From: Planococcus citri
Taxonomy: Eukaryota > Arthropoda > Insecta > Hemiptera > Pseudococcidae
Direction: 5' to 3'
NCBI RefSeq assembly: GCF_950023065.1
Contig: NC_088679.1
Location: 38,006,001 to 38,070,000 of the forward strand
DNA length: 64,000 nucleotides
The notes below the pieces were generated by a model. It saw only the letters and a program-made list of their open reading frames with translations. It had not been told where the DNA came from and made no database searches. Made by a program: the position numbers and the translations under genes. Position 1 is the first letter of the stretch; each line of letters opens with the position of its first letter. Shown here piece after piece: positions 24,931-40,470 of the stretch.

Positions 24931-27900
24931 GATTATAATTTATCCGATCGAAAAACGCTATAACAAGATGTAAAAATGTGGTATGGTACAAGTAGGTATA
25001 AGCTATGTAGTCAAAGGCTGTCGCCAAATTCGGCGATTAAGGTTGAAACCAACCCTTATTTTATTTCTCAGGGTCGATGGAAATTGCGCGACCTCAATTA
25101 TCCCGATAGATACAAAGATGGTTCGAAGATTGGGAAACAAAAAACCATATACGAATGCTCGCACTATCATTAGGATACTCGGCAATTACGTTAAACGCTC
25201 GATAAAACGCCGAAGCAACGTGGAAAAAAACGCACCATACTGATATCGAGTTACATACACCATTACGCGTCCCTTAAACATACCACTTTTGCTATAGACG
25301 TTCATCTCATCTTTAAGAAAGAGACCTCAATTTCGATATAATGATAACCTATCCGCAAGAATACGAAAACCCATTCAAAGTATTAAGTACTCCTCCGTCT
25401 CTGTCTCCAGTACAGATCTACGTTCACACAAAAAGCAGAATCATTTAATAAGTACAAAGACACGAAATACATATGTATGTATTTTCCCTCCTCCCAATGG
25501 ATTATTTTTTTTGTCGTCTAGGTCGTAGTATATCGACAAACCCAACAAATGGTACACGAAAGAGGAACGAATCGTGCGAAAAGTGTTCCATTGCTGGACA
25601 CCGGAGTATAGAACCGGCCACCGATGATGATGCATGGTCAACATGGTAAAGTTTCGATCAAGCAGCGTTTTTCTTGTATATTTTTCTGCGTTATTGACTA
25701 GAAAATCTCGTACTTTCACGAACTATGTGACCCACATAAATTTAACCATTTTGAACATAGGCTTTGTTCGTGAGTCTGAAACGTCGTCGTTGACCAAAAA
25801 CCTTATACGAGTCCAACAAGCTGTATAATAAATACTTTATAATTCTCCAAATGGCACACTGTGGACTATATGGATGGTACGAGTGGTGCAAAAAATCATC
25901 CAACACAAACGCGAATTTACACTCGAATAAATTTTTCGTTTATTTTAAACGCGCCCATATGTACAGATTGGTATAAATTTTTGACACTTCGGTATAAATG
26001 TACAAAACAAACAATATAACCGAGCGTGGTTAAACTTTACATGTAGCGAAACATTGAAAATACAATTTTTTGAGCGAAAAGTTTTGTTTTTTGAATTGTT
26101 CGCGAATGACCTCTAGAATTTTAATCAATAATAAACTAGAATCCGGCGTATTTTTTCGCCTTTTTTTCGTCAAGCTTTTCAAGGTTTTTGAACAAGTTTA
26201 ACGCGCCCGCCTGCTGCTTGTTTTTATGGGTTTTACACTCACTCTTTCTCTTTCTCCGCGTGTTTGGCTCTGTTCTCTTCTTCAATGTATACGCGTCAGC
26301 TCCATCATGATACGTTTTTATGAGCTTTTCTTTCTTCGTTGTTTCCCTATTCACCCCTGCACATCCCCTTGACTATAGTGACTGACGCAAAAAACATCAC
26401 GATCGTTTCATGCATTCGCGTGTTTTTTTTCTCTTCTCCATCTTCAGTTTGCTTCTTCTTCTTCTACGTACAGAGAGAGTTCGAGGGTAAAATGAATGGA
26501 AAGCTCATTGTACGTTATGTACAAACGAGAATAGGAAGTCCAGTTCATTTTCTTCGACCCCATTTTCCTCTTCTACGTATCTCTCTGACTCTTGTATATA
26601 TCCAAAGACACACTCATGTACACTACACAATTTACCGTTTAAGTGCGACCAGAGACGAATTTCAAGCTTTGTCACCCCTCGGGTGTAATAGATTATAAAG
26701 TTTTTTTTTTTTTTTTTTACTTTTCTCCAACTCCAAAACTATACGAGAGAAAGCGCGTTTTTACTCTTTTCTCTACGGCTTCTTCGTGAGGTCTTTTTTC
26801 TTTTTTAATAAAACCAGATGACTGATTTATATCGCAGACGTAATGCTTTTCTAGAAATTATAACAAGTAGGCGTAGTTTTTTTTCTATTTGGTCTTGTTC
26901 CAGTATAAACGCGCGCGCGAGGAGTAAAATGAGTATTTTACTTACTCAATTAGTGTCGCAAAACAAACCGCAAAGGTGGATTTATTAGCTGTAGTAGTAA
27001 TAATACATTTGGGTCTTATACAACACCACCGCCTTCAATTACTTTTGAGATAATTTTTTCAAAAAAAAGTTATAGTTATTAGGAAATTTCATTATAATAA
27101 ACTTCGTTTTATATCCTGAACATTTCTTCTTTTTTTTTCATTGGAATTATTTTCCTTAAAAAATTCTTCACGTGAAATATTTTTCACGATCACCTACCAA
27201 CTATTCCGCTCTATCTTGAAAAAAAGTTTATGTTCCACAAAAAAAATCACTCGAAAAAGCAGTTAAATTCAGTCTCGCGATAAACGTACGTAATTATAGG
27301 TTTTGCGTGAAAAATGAATATGAATGACCCGTTCTTTTGATGAAAATTTCATAAGGGTAGTTTCTTCGACTGTTAGGTATATAATCGAAGGAAGGGGAAT
27401 AAGTATTGTTAAAACTGCAAGCAGAAATCAAGTTCCAAAAGTTGTTCTGTGGAATTGGAATTTTTGTTACTCCCTCCTCCCGCTCGCAGTGACGCGTCTT
27501 TTTGAGAAAAAAGGGTATATTATTAATTATCTACAAAGAGATCAGTATTTAGAGAGGATACAATACTTGAATAGTTGAACAGCAGATGCCACATCGAAAA
27601 AATCTGAAATTCTATTTATTAGTGACTATAGAATATAGTCCTAATATTCTTCCGAGTCCTCTTCAGTCTTTTTTCGAAAACAATTATTTACACTTTTTTT
27701 TTATTTTTCAATTTTTAGATCAATTTCTTTCGAATTTCCCCCACTCGCATCATAAATGATAGGAATTCAAAAGATGAGTGAATTTTATTTATAATAAAAT
27801 GCTGCATGATTGGCTATTTCAGGCATAAGTATCAGGAAAAATTTTAAAATATGTATGTAAATATGATGAGTGAGTATAGGTACATATAAAATGCAATAAA

Positions 27901-30900
27901 TTAAAAATAACCGCTAAAAAAAGCAAACAAAACTCCTTGATTTTGAAGGAAAAATTTCAAAATTCGTGAAAAATACTCCCCCCTCCTTCAAAAAAAGAAA
28001 AAAAAATCCAACTTTTCTAGGTTTGCCAAATTTTCCAGAATTTTGACATCCAATTTTTGTAATTTTTTCATCGCATTCGGATCATCAAGGTCAATAGACA
28101 CTTTGAAAAAATTTTACTTCCATGTAACTTTTATTAAAAGACACAAAAATGTCAAACAATGTAGTGGGGAGCAAATCTCTTCCAATTGGACCATTTGTCT
28201 TCTAAACAGGTAGCATAGATCTATCTATTTTAATTATTAAATATCAATTGATTGGGGAAAGTTGAAAATATTGAATTGAATTTCTATAAAAATTATAACA
28301 ATTTTGCCAAAAATTAATTCCAAAAGAAATATTTTTAATTTCAATCTCTAATTCCATGAAAAACACATCAACGACAAAAAACTCCAGAAAAAACCCATCC
28401 AGACACGATGCCCTTCACATTCAAATATTTGCAGATTCGTTTCAAGTACCTACCCAATTTATGTAAAACAAGAATATCCTAAAAACGCGAAAATGAAATT
28501 CAAAATGAAGTAGGTAACATAAACCTTATAATTAGATACGATTTCAAAAATAAAAAAACAAGGACCCCACCCAACTCACCGTTGCAGCTACTCGTCGAGT
28601 TGACGAGCACTTATCGTATATTAAAAAATTCGTATCAATTAACACCCGAAAAAAAATGCATCCTTAAATACTCGCCAAATACTCGAGCATCAACGTACGA
28701 TGATTAACTAGTTGCTGATGTGAATATTAATCACATTTTAACACCTTTTTTTTTTCAAGTCGAAATTCGTCCAGAAGGTTACATTATGTTTTCGTCTTTG
28801 GCTTCCTACCTTGCCCTTCGTCAAAGAAAAAGGAAACACAACACCTCGACGAACGTAATAAGCACCTAAAAAAAATACCGTTTAAATAGCACTACCAGCT
28901 AGAGCAATGATCGATAATTACTACCTTTTGGACGATACGTAGGTACATATTACAAAGTAAAGAAAAACACAGTAAATTATTCACCAGAGTTGGAGTCATA
29001 CACGCGTACGAAAAGCTCGTCGCACTCGTACAGAAGCGAAAAATATCATTAAAAACCATTACACGGGTATTTTAAAAATTCATATCGTCTAAAAGTGCAT
29101 ATAGCTTGCATTATTTATTTATAACGTATCAGTCAGTTAGCTACGTTTGCACCTGATTATGAATAATAAAGCGTTAAAGCTAGATTTATATTCACCTTTT
29201 TTATTTCTTCTTCTTCTCACCTCTCCTTATCCTTATCCTTACCTATACATAAGCCGAATAAAAGGGTTGTTTCTTTCACTTATAAATAGGTACAATAATC
29301 GTATTAGTAATGCTACCGCATCGAGCAGGAATATTTTTTTATTCGGCGAATTGCACTGTTTAAAAAAGGTTATTCAAAAATTTTTCAACTAAGGTCTCAA
29401 TTACGAGTAAAGAAAAAAAAAGGCTCTTTTCGTCGATCGAGCACTTATGATTTACCGGTTGCGGAGGTTTTCTTTTTCATTATATCGCATATCGCGAGAG
29501 CATCCTGCGTATAATTTCTAGCGTAATTATTTTCTATAGCATATAACGTTAAGTCGAGTATACTTTACGCAGCGAAATCCTAACTATTCAATAAGTCGGA
29601 AACAGACAAACGAATTTTTCCCGTTGGTAATCTTGCCTTTTCCTTTTATACTCGCGTATTATACCTACTCCAAGTATTCGCGTGTTTTTTGGAATTTTTC
29701 AATTAAAATTTCACTACGAAGAGCCAAAAAGAAAAATAAATTTTCACAATGGTCCAAATGAATTACCGCAAAATATTCGAGTATTACCTTCGCTTCGCAG
29801 ATTTACTAAAGTTGAAATTTTTTCCCTCCAAGACGTGTAATTAGATATGAATTTGTAAAGAGTAATTAAACCGAATTATTTCTCTTTTCCTTATAGCGAT
29901 TTTTTTTTCGAAACTCAGCACTGGCGAAATAATATTCTTCCAAATATATTTTTTTTATTTAATTAAAATTTAATCCGGCCAAAAACCGTATAATACGTTG
30001 TTTATAGGTTGTAATTTTTTAGTATTTTTCTCCCTATCTGAATCAAACGCGCAGGAATTCCTGGGTTACGCAGAAATTTACGTATCTCGGTAATATTATC
30101 CCGGCACGTAAGCTTATTACCATCAAGTTTCCAAATTTGTCAAATTTTATTCGTATTTCAACGTTAAAATTTACGCAATTGCTGATAAAACCCGACGTTG
30201 AATTTTATGTAACAGGGCGTCGATCCGAGCAGCAAAAAATACTACGAGAATTTTATCGTTTTTAATTTTATCTCGTGAGGTATTTAACGTTTACGTTTCT
30301 GAAAATAAAATCCATTTTGCAGCTATATTCTGTACTTATCAAGTTCTGTTCACTTTATCTTTTTCAAAAAAAGTGAAATTTTCAAAAAGAGAAGCATCCG
30401 AAAAACTGTTGCACTGGCTTAAAAAACCCATTCACCATTTGCCGGGTCAATTATTCAAATTTTTCAAAATTTTCGAAATGAATACACGAACTTTTTCACA
30501 ATTATTTTCAAATACTTAATTCGTCAGATCATCAGACTTGTTTCGAGGTACGGACATAAAGAGGAAGGGGAGAAGAGCGAAAAAAGAGGGCGAGAGAAAA
30601 TTGAGTAGAAAAAATTGACAACGAAGAAAAAAAAACTCATTTGCATGATTTCACATAAAATTTAAACGTTCAGCTTATTCCTCTTCACCTTCCTCCCCAT
30701 TCTTACTGCATAAATATCTTTTCACCTAATTGATCGAGACATTTCATTAAAGACCGTGGCAAGTCCTCGATACAAAGTATCAAATGAATAAATAGGGCGA
30801 TAAGAGTTTACAGCATAAAAAAATCAACATCGTAATTCAAAGTGCAGATGATTTGAAAAATTAATTCACTTTTTGGAACACCTTTATGCTTTATCGTGAC

Positions 30901-33900
30901 ACCGACGCGACGTACTAAGAAGTTTTGCTCACACAGTTCCTATCTCAACACTTCGGGTATCGGGGCAGACACCGAATTAAAATCGAGCACATGTTTCAAA
31001 ACACTCCACCCTTGACCAGTGGACGACACGCCGTCAAAATGCAAGTGAAAAAAGCAAAACCACCCCTTTACCACGTTTTCGTTCCGGTATTATATCTCTT
31101 TTACTCTAGTAGAGGCTAAGTAATTGAGTGTAGGTAAAGACAAAGCGGTATTAGGCAGGTGTTTACGAAAATTTCACCATCCTAATGGGTATATCAGTTA
31201 CCAGTAGAGTAATTGGTTCGTGTACGTGTTTATTTTTTCAGTGCCTCTGACTACAGATACGCAGTTATATGAATTATAAGTACATTTGGTTATTTTTTTT
31301 TCAACTCTAACGTCGATAATCTGATAATTGATTTTAGTTATTTTTTAAATTGCTACAGAGGCATCATCCTCACATCCAGAATGAAAAAGTAAATCGATAC
31401 TCGAACACAGACAAAATTCATACAGATGAAAAGAACCTGCAGCATATCGCATATACCGATAAACATAACGGTTTCCCAACATCCATCCACACTATAAACA
31501 CCTATGATGGAATTTTTACACAAAAATAAAATATAAAAAGTCAATAACTGTAAAGAAGAATTCGTTAATGCATCATACGAATACACGGATCCGAATAAAT
31601 AAGTAGTGACTGATACGAAAAGTAGGCCGAAATGAATTAAAAATCAAGCCATTTATAGATTAGGAAAAAAACGCCACTATCATCATTATTTTTGATTTCC
31701 CGGCGTCTAAAACTAGTACACGATCACGAAACAAGCATTTCGTGTCTCTAAATATTTAATCTTTTGACATTATTTATTCAAAGCTTATGATTATTTCAAC
31801 TGGGTAATTAGATGTCTAATAGAGCAACAAATTGTTACAAATATATCGATTAATTTATCAAATTTTCAAATCCGTTCCCTCCAACTTGACCAATTTCAAA
31901 TACTGTGTTTGATTTCAAAACAAAAACTACACGGAGGATTTTGTTATGCAAGTCAAGATCGATGGTAAGGTGCGGTAGTCGTAGAGTAATTTATTTAATG
32001 CGTTTTAATTAAAGCGATCGTTTCCCATTAACGAGTTGATTTTTTTTCTCTATTTAACTGGTTCGTGATGAGAGTTATAAATTATAGATTTTTTTCACTC
32101 CTCTGCTCGCTGTTTTTTGAAACGCCTCGATATGAGAGGTGTTTTTCCCCTCTTTTGAAACTCGCTGCGGTGCATAGACCGCTGGTAGTATAGTGAAAAC
32201 CATTTTTCTCGTCAAATTGTCACACTTATACGAATGTTGTTACATTAACAACTAAGTATTAAAAATGTTCGGTTTTCAACTATCTGCAGAGTTGATCATT
32301 TAAATACTAGGTTTTCATTTTAAATGAAGTGTTTTTTTTTCTAAAACGACGTGACGTGTCAAGTTCGCTAATAAGTGAATCAATTTTTCATCGACGTAAT
32401 GAAGAATTTTGCAGGTAACGTGCGATGAGAAAATTGGCATGAAATAGCTCAATTAATTTGTCAATACATAATTGATAATTCGAGTGGGAAAATCGAATAC
32501 ACGAGCAAGAGTGACAAAAAAATTTTTTCAGCATATTCAAAATTTGAAATAAATGAACTGAATTGTCGAATCAACTTTTTCCCCACTAGTTTAACGATGA
32601 AAATTCTACAAAAAGTCGAAAAATTATAAATCACAGCATAATTATTAAGTTTCTAGTCTCCGTGGCGGGGGGGGGGGATTAGTTTTTTTCTGAAGGTTCT
32701 ATTTTTGAGAAAAATCGAAAAGCGCAACTCGACTAAAAATTTTTAATGGAATCTTACTTCGTGAATCCGGGGTGAATAACCTCTCCTTTCAGCTTCCAAC
32801 ACCACTGGTTCTCTTCCTTCATTTCCAATCTTTCGAGAGAATCAAAAACATGAAGAATCGAAAACTTTTGAAATTGGTTCATTTTATGTAAATGTATCTG
32901 ACAAAAAAATTCATTAGCTGAAATTGAAAGATCTAATGGAATAAGAGCTTGAGCCAGTTTGAGCTTTTTTTCTAATCCACAGACTATAAAATTTTTTTGA
33001 AGCATGCTCCCAAAACTCTTATTAAGCTGACAAGTTCTGCTACAACCAAAATTATACTATTTTTGGGGTACCATGTTTTTAAAAATCAAGAGCAAAATGT
33101 TGTTCAAAACTATACTATTTTCACCATATTTATGTCCTTATTTCACCACGTTTTTCAATTTAATCATCTCATGACGTTCGTAGGAAATTTTCCAACAATT
33201 TTTTTTCACTTTTTTAGCTCTTTTTTAACTCCTCCTACAATGTTTGTTTTAGAGGAAAGTTGGGGAAAAATTCTGAAATATTAAGTAGTTAAAATTTGAC
33301 CAAGACATGATAGATCAATATTTCAAGAAAACTAAAAACAGTAGTTTTAAACTTTCCAACCAAATCCTTTTTCAAACAAAAAATTTATTACACGCAGATT
33401 GGAATTTTAAATTGAGTTCAAAACCGTGATTAAAAAACTTGTTGGTCAATGACTTGAATCGCGGAATAATTAGTTTGAAAAATTATTCCAAGTGTATGTA
33501 TGAATTCATTTGAAGCATAGACGTAAAAAATGTATGGAAAGTTTATAATAGAGAAATAAAACAGGAGCTGTGGCTGTGTAAAGAAGTACGAAAAATACCC
33601 TGTTCAAATTTTTCCAACCATCACATCACGTGTCTTCATGATTGAAAAAAATCGCTCTCACAGTCTCACCTACCAACTTTATTTTGGCAAATTAGCTTCT
33701 ATCAATATTTTTCATTATACATAATTTAATCGATTTTTCCGTCATAAAACGGATATGGTTTACGAGTTCAACGTCGAAGGTTAGAAATATCTATTTTTTC
33801 AGTCACGAAACCTTAAACCAACAATTAATCGCCAGACAGGTAAAATATAAACGTTAAAATGTAAACAAAACCACGAATAGGTACTATAAAAGAAAAAAAT

Positions 33901-34641
33901 TCGACATTGACCCGCGAACCCCTTTACCACCCTAAAAATAGGTTTAAAAAAATAAACTCTTCTATAGCGTCGATACATCCCACACATACCTCGTATATAC
34001 CGTGGTATAAGTCATTTTCACACCACTTTATCGATATGTATCACCTCAGCTTGTTTGATTTTATTACCGACTGAATTGTTAATACAGAAAAGATGTAAAA
34101 CTTGACCAAATTTTTCGACTTATACATAAAAAGGTAATTAAAGAAATTGAAAATACGATTGGGTGAAATGTAAAAGATAAAAAACAAGCTATAAATATGT
34201 CTTCAAATTAGAAAGAAAATAAACTATCAACGACCAAAAGTCTTAAACAAGCCAAGTGACCGGTATAAATCTCAAATACACAAACACAACATCGCATCGG
34301 CTACATTCAAGGTTGTTATCAACTTCCAGACACTCCTGTTTTGTTTTCAATTAGCCTATGTGTAAGGATTTTATTAGTACACAGTTTGGTTTTTTTTCTC
34401 CATTTGGGTGAGGTTTTTTTTTTTTTGAAGACCATATGATTCGATTGGAGTTTGCACCATTTGGACGATATTTCGATATGTTAATGTCTGCGTAAATTCT
34501 GCTACAGACGAGTATATCTACTATATTACATAGGCCGAGGCACCGCATATAAGCAATTCTTATGTTGGGGGAAAAAATTCCTCGAGACGAGCAGATCGGC
34601 TATATGCGAGTAAAATAATTGAATAGAGAAGGCGACGAAGA

Positions 34642-34658
34642 CGTCGTCGTCGTCGTCG
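34642..34658 (+). repeat. (CGT)n microsatellite
   Basis: CGT trinucleotide run in AT-rich surroundings, preceded by GGCGACGAAGA. It is similar to the run at 10988. Confidence 0.9.
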
Positions 34659-37600
34659 GCAAAATAAAAATTTTATTTGTAACTATGTTTTTATATTATT
34701 AATTTGAAAACAAGCTGGAACTCGGATACGAAATTAATCGTGTATTTAAGAGAATTCAAACTCTCGTGTTCCGACCGTAGTACGAACATATGCGGCGCTA
34801 TTCCAATCTTTATGATATCTATTAATCCGGCCGTATAAAACAATTTAGTAAAATATAAGTATATCCAGTGAGGAAGAGGTTTGAAAAAAAAAACTTTTCA
34901 CTTTAGGTTTTATTTTCATTTTGAATAAAAAATTGAGGCGAGGCGCCTATTTTACATATAAATATATCAATAACGCAAATCCAATACAACCTGGTTCTAA
35001 GTGGTTATTCGTGTAATCAACCTTACAACAAGAATGTCAAACATTTATAACCCATATATATGTAGTAAGTCCCGAGTATAAAGCATCGCTATAGCGAGTA
35101 AAACGAGAGTAATTTTTTGTTCAAACGCCACTACACATTTTCACATGATACTGCATAGGGTGTCCTAAAAAGAGCAAACGCACGTTTCCGCGTTAATTAG
35201 CCGCGTACAGCGCAGCGTGGTCGTGGTGACCAACGTTGAGGAAATGACCAACGGACATGCATCGTTTTAGAAAATATATTTTATTCGGATACTATAAAAT
35301 AGAAAAAATATAGGGGAGAAAGGTTAAATCACGCAAATTAAAAAATGCCCTCTGTCATGCGATGACGACGACTGCTTGCTGCTTGCCGGGCAGCGCTGCA
35401 AATTAATTTCCACAGCGTTGGCGACACTGTAACTATATAGTTTCGATAATTCACTAATGCCACAGCCCCTGGCCCCTCGACCCTCGAAAAAATATCGTGT
35501 GTGGGTAAAATTATAGTACGCATAGAGTGGCCATAACGTTACACCGTGGTACCTACATTACATATACATATAAATATGCAGCGTGGAAATATATTTTACA
35601 TTCTCACCTTATCTTAATAACTTTTTACACTTCTCTCTTACCCTGCCTGTCTGCATGGAGCCTTTCAACCAACACGATGGCGGCATAATTCCATATATAT
35701 GCGAGTACCAGTACCTAAGCGACGAGTTCAAATGACATTGTTGGATCCAATGCGACGACAACCAACGTTTGTATTTTAATTAAAAATTTCGCCTCGAATA
35801 GTTGCAAAAAACCGCCGAATGTACCTACTCGTAGGTACGAATTCGTCAGATGTGCGTGTTTTTTTTTTTTTTTGCATAAATCCGCATTATACAACACCCG
35901 AAGCTAAAATAAGTTATTTCAACTTTCCCTACCACCTTATGCACATACACATATATTGTGATTTTACATATAGGTGAGGCCGACTATAAGTAGTAGGTGT
36001 GTGTGAGTATGGTATGATGGAATCATCGTCGGGAAGGAATCAATTTCTTTATTGAAATTCTACACGAAGAATGTTGTTGGTGTTTGTTGGTTTTTTTAAA
36101 TTAATATTCTCTCAGCTAAAACAACTTTTTCGAGAGAAACAATCGTTTTGACAGGTTGAATGATCAAATTTTACTACATATATACATTTTTTGCTAGAAA
36201 TAATTTTATCGAATTCAGAGATGGATACGTTGAGCTCCTTTCCCCGCCAAAATTGCCAAAAAAAGAAGGAAAAAATGACACATAATTTGAAATTTTCTTC
36301 ATCTTATTCTCTGAATATTTTTTTAGAGCTGAAAAATTGTCACTTGCGAATTTCCAAATTGCAGGGTAGGTATTGGATCGAAATTTTGAAAATTCACAGT
36401 ATAACTTTTTTGTTTCAGATGAAAAGAAGTCTAAATTAAGAAAATTTTGAACCTTCACTGGTAACTTAAAATCAAAGTAATTTCATAAATTATAATAAGT
36501 AACTCTGGAAATGTTTTTGTTTATTATTAGTTTTCTATAGTTTTTTTTCTCATTGAGATTCAAAAATCATCTAGTATAACTCCCTTCCTTGTAGACTGAA
36601 AAAATCATGTTTCAAAAAACAAATCACCAATAAGAATATTGATAATCATTGATTTTGATTTTTGAAATTTTTTCAGTAATTGAAACCAGAATTTTTCATT
36701 TTCTTTGGTGATTTTGAAATAATCATTGAATTATTATTTTTTTTTTACCTTTTACTTGACATTTGAACACAAAAATTACAAATGAAGAAAAATGTTTCCA
36801 TAATTTCAGATTCCCATGAGTAAAAAATATAACTTGTGAGTTGGAAAGCTAAAAAAATGAATCAACAATTTAAAAAAAGCCAACGAATGATGAATTAAAA
36901 ATAACTATAGGTAAGCTTCACAGCGTTTTGTTTAAATGCTAAAAAGGTCTTTAAAATTCAAAATCGAAGTAAAATAAAAGTTGAATCAAAATATCAAGTT
37001 TTGGTCAAGGAAAATGGATAAAAATTATTAAACTGCAAAAAATTTGATTTTACTTGCAGAAAATCAAGTCAAAAAAAAAAAGAAAAAACATTACTACTCA
37101 GTCATAGCACAAAAGTTTTCGTGCATTTGGATGGAAAAATTTGGCGATTTCTTTTTTTCTGATTTAAACATCGTACTCGTAATTCTCATCGTCAGTTGAT
37201 TTAATTTTTTTTTTCAATTTTCTTTCTGTCTCTCCATGGACTCAAGTTACCAGAAATTTCTACAATAAATTAAAAAAATCAGCTCCGAGTTCGAAACAAC
37301 CATTCAATTCTTCTAACTAAACCTTGCCTGTACCTAATACAATGGGTAATATTTCAAAAACTAGCACACCATATGAACCTGGAAACTACGAACCTATCAT
37401 CACCCTATAAAAAATTCGGAACTAATTCAAAGCATATAAACTTGAATAAAAAAAAAGAAGTAAATTCACACAAGTAAGTATATACTCGTATAGGATCGTC
37501 ACACGATATTTGGTAATTTTTGGTCGAGTCATTAACTCCATTAATTTTTATGGCACATATGACCGGTCGGTCGTTATCGTATAACATAATGCCCTTCTTC

Positions 37601-40328
37601 TCGATGCACATCGTACGTACGAGTATACTACGAGTACATCGCTCTTTCAAAAACCCGCCTCCTTTTTTCGCCGATTTATCGAATATCGATTTTATTCGAA
37701 GCATTGCCATTGGCTAGCCACAAAAGGAAGCCAGTGCGTTCCGTATCATTGGTAATTCACCATTAAATGTACCCTCTCGAGAAACCCGTTCCATCATTTC
37801 CGGTTCGATTAAAATCCCCGGATATGGTATGATCGACAAAAAAAAACATTCTTTTAAAGTCCACAAGAGGGAAAAGAAGGGTAAAGGATAGATAGATGAC
37901 ATAGGTAGGTAAACAGGTAAGAAAATTTCGTCGAATGAGGTATTTTTTCTAAATCCATTTAAATATAATCGTTTCTTTTACGTAACACCAGTGAGTGTTT
38001 TGTGTACAATTTAAACGAGGATATTTTTCGAACCACTGATTCGCAACATATAAAAGAACTTTTTAATTTGATCTACGCATCCATAATTGCCGGCGCAACA
38101 AGCAGTACACGAAATGGGCATTAAGAAAAGTCAACGTATTTAAATGTACTCGAACGTTATCAGATAAAAATGGACAACTGATAAGTTATGTGACCAGCGA
38201 GCTGAATACGATAAAAATTAATGCCACAGGAGTTTAGTCTCATAGGTAATAGGTATACCTATTTAATCAATGATACCGAACTTGTATATATTTGCGCGAT
38301 ATTTCGCTATTATAGGTAGACTAAAGATACACGTAATCGAAGTAAATACCTATGCAACCGAAGAAGCTACGGAGTTGTTTTTTTTCGCATAATCGAGTCG
38401 ATATTCTGCACCAAAGCAGGAAATGATTTTTTATTCTTTTAATTTTTCGTATTATTGTATTTCAAACCAAAACCAACAATTATACGGCGGTTAGAAATAA
38501 TGAGAAAATTGATCAATTACCTACTGGAATATCCATATTTGGAGCAAGAAGATTAGTAACGGTTGAAGAACAAAAAAGTGGAAACCTTTGGGCTTTGGTG
38601 GTTAGATAGAAACCTGACAATTATTATTGTAATCGTCGGTCGTCGTATAATTGATACGTCGCGAATCCAGTACTCATTATAACCCTTTTAATATTAGATA
38701 ATCCGTTCGGTCGTAATGAAAATATCAAAAAGGATCAAACGTGACTAAAACACATTAAAAAGCTTTGTCGTATAGGCTTCTATAAAGCAAAACCTACAAT
38801 TACTATGAAATTTTTACAACTCTACCTACTCGTACTCGTATATGTACGTCTGCGACGAGCAGAGAATAAAACATTCATCAGACCTGAACATGAATTTGAC
38901 TTTACAGCACAGTATCTAATACCTCTCCACTGGTTACTTGAATGCACCAAATTAACGATCTGTGACCATTAGAGAACGTCATCTTGTACACATGGCAACG
39001 AATTTTAGAGTAATTATAATTAAGTCTTATTAAAGATAATTTAGGAGAGATGAGAAGAAAAGAAGGGGGGCTGATGATCCTCTAAAGTTGAAAAAAACTG
39101 TATTTCGAGTGACAAAATAGAGATACGATGAAATTAATAGTTTTCTGTTCGCTTTATTTTTTTCTTCATTTTCCTATCATTTCTTCCATCTTTTTGATTT
39201 TTTGTTTTTTTTTCAATTATTTTTTCGTCACTTTATAATCAATTGTTCAATGTTCCAATTGAAACTGACCATTCGGAAGGGAATTGGTGAATTACTCACA
39301 TGAATTTGAGCTGCAGTTTTGATACTAAATTTCTTGTGAACAGAACTTCAAATTTTTTATTTTTCATTTTTTTTTTTGTAAGATAAACAATATGTAGATA
39401 CTTTGAATTTTTTTAGATCAAAAAATCTGACATTATTTTTTCCCATTTTCATTTCTCCACTCGCAACTTCATATTTCTTGGAATCCACACTCACGAGATC
39501 TCCCGAAATAAAATATTACTGATCCCATTAAGCTCTTTGCTCTTCGATCCATTCAAAGAATAGTAGTTCGAAATTACAATTAAAAAATTTAATCATTCAT
39601 TTTTTCCATTCTATCCTCTTCTAGACACATTTTTGGCAGTGACATGGAAAATCATTGAGACACGTCAACTTCCTGAATTGGAACATAAGTACAAATGGCC
39701 AAAAAATTAATTTAAAAAAAAACAAAAAACGTTTACATGATGAAAAAAATGTAATCTTTTACAATTTTTTCAAAAGAAAAAGACTCGGGAAATTTTTGTA
39801 GCTCTCTAGCGTATAAAATGATGAATAATTGTTACCCATTTCACTAAAAAACGAAATTTTTACTCCAAGTTATTTCTCATAAAAGAACGTGAAAAATTTT
39901 CACATCCATTTTCTAATTGAAAAACCATTACGCATAATACTTCGTCAATTTTAAACATTTTTCAACATTTTAAACCCAAACTACACAGGTACAATACTTA
40001 ATTTTCATTTTTTTTTCTTTCTTTTCTTAAAAAAAAGTCCAATACTTTGAATTCAAATAATTTTTCATCTCTCTGAACACCTATCTGTAAAAAAATTTCG
40101 TCAATAAAATTAGGATTTTTCAAAAGATTTAAAAAATTACGTCAAATAGGGTTTTTTTTCAATTTTTGCAATTTGTGATCAAATCTTAAAATTTTTTGAG
40201 CACTTCTTCATTTCGATTTTTCTGTACTTAAACACTTCAAAAAAATCACACATCGTGCACAAATACACTCGATCTTCATACTGAGAAACCGAATTTTCAG
40301 TTCAAAATGCTAAAATAACTAATTTTTC

Positions 40329-40352
40329 AAAAAAAAAAAAAAAAAAAAAAAA
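40329..40352 (+). repeat. A24 homopolymer
   Basis: Uninterrupted run of 24 A just past the Toll 3' end (T24 on the Toll strand). Its length may be inexact through sequencing error. Confidence 0.9.
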
Positions 40353-40408
40353 CATTGAATTTTCGGTGCAGTTGAGTTCGCCATTTCCTTTTTTCTTTTG
40401 TAATAAAT

Positions 40409-40414
40409 TTTATT
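40409..40414 (-). terminator. Probable poly(A) signal of the Toll gene
   Basis: AATAAA on the minus strand, 57 nt past the Toll TGA. It is the first such hexamer downstream. A T24 run on the transcribed strand (A24 on the plus strand, 40329-40352) follows about 60 nt later and could serve as the U-rich downstream element. In AT-rich DNA this hexamer is common, so a longer 3' UTR is possible. Confidence 0.35.
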
Positions 40415-40470
40415 GCTCTATTCCACTAGAATAAAATTAATAAACCAAATTCAACATACCTATAAAAGGA

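Larger units (their letters stand above)
22371..40408. other. Long non-coding stretch downstream of Toll
   Basis: About 18 kb without a recognised gene. It contains one strong recursive-splice-like site (24906) and homopolymers T18 (26701-26718) and T15 (35859-35873). GTACCTAC and GTAGGTAC face each other across 2 nt at 35821-35838. A minus-strand frame at 37405-37902 is broken by one TAG. Confidence 0.5.

Noticed and set aside
32754..33060. Minus-strand frame of about 100 codons with a real ATG at 33005
   Set aside because: The composition is plausible, but there are no motifs, no splice support and no neighbours. It was not strong enough to list as a gene.
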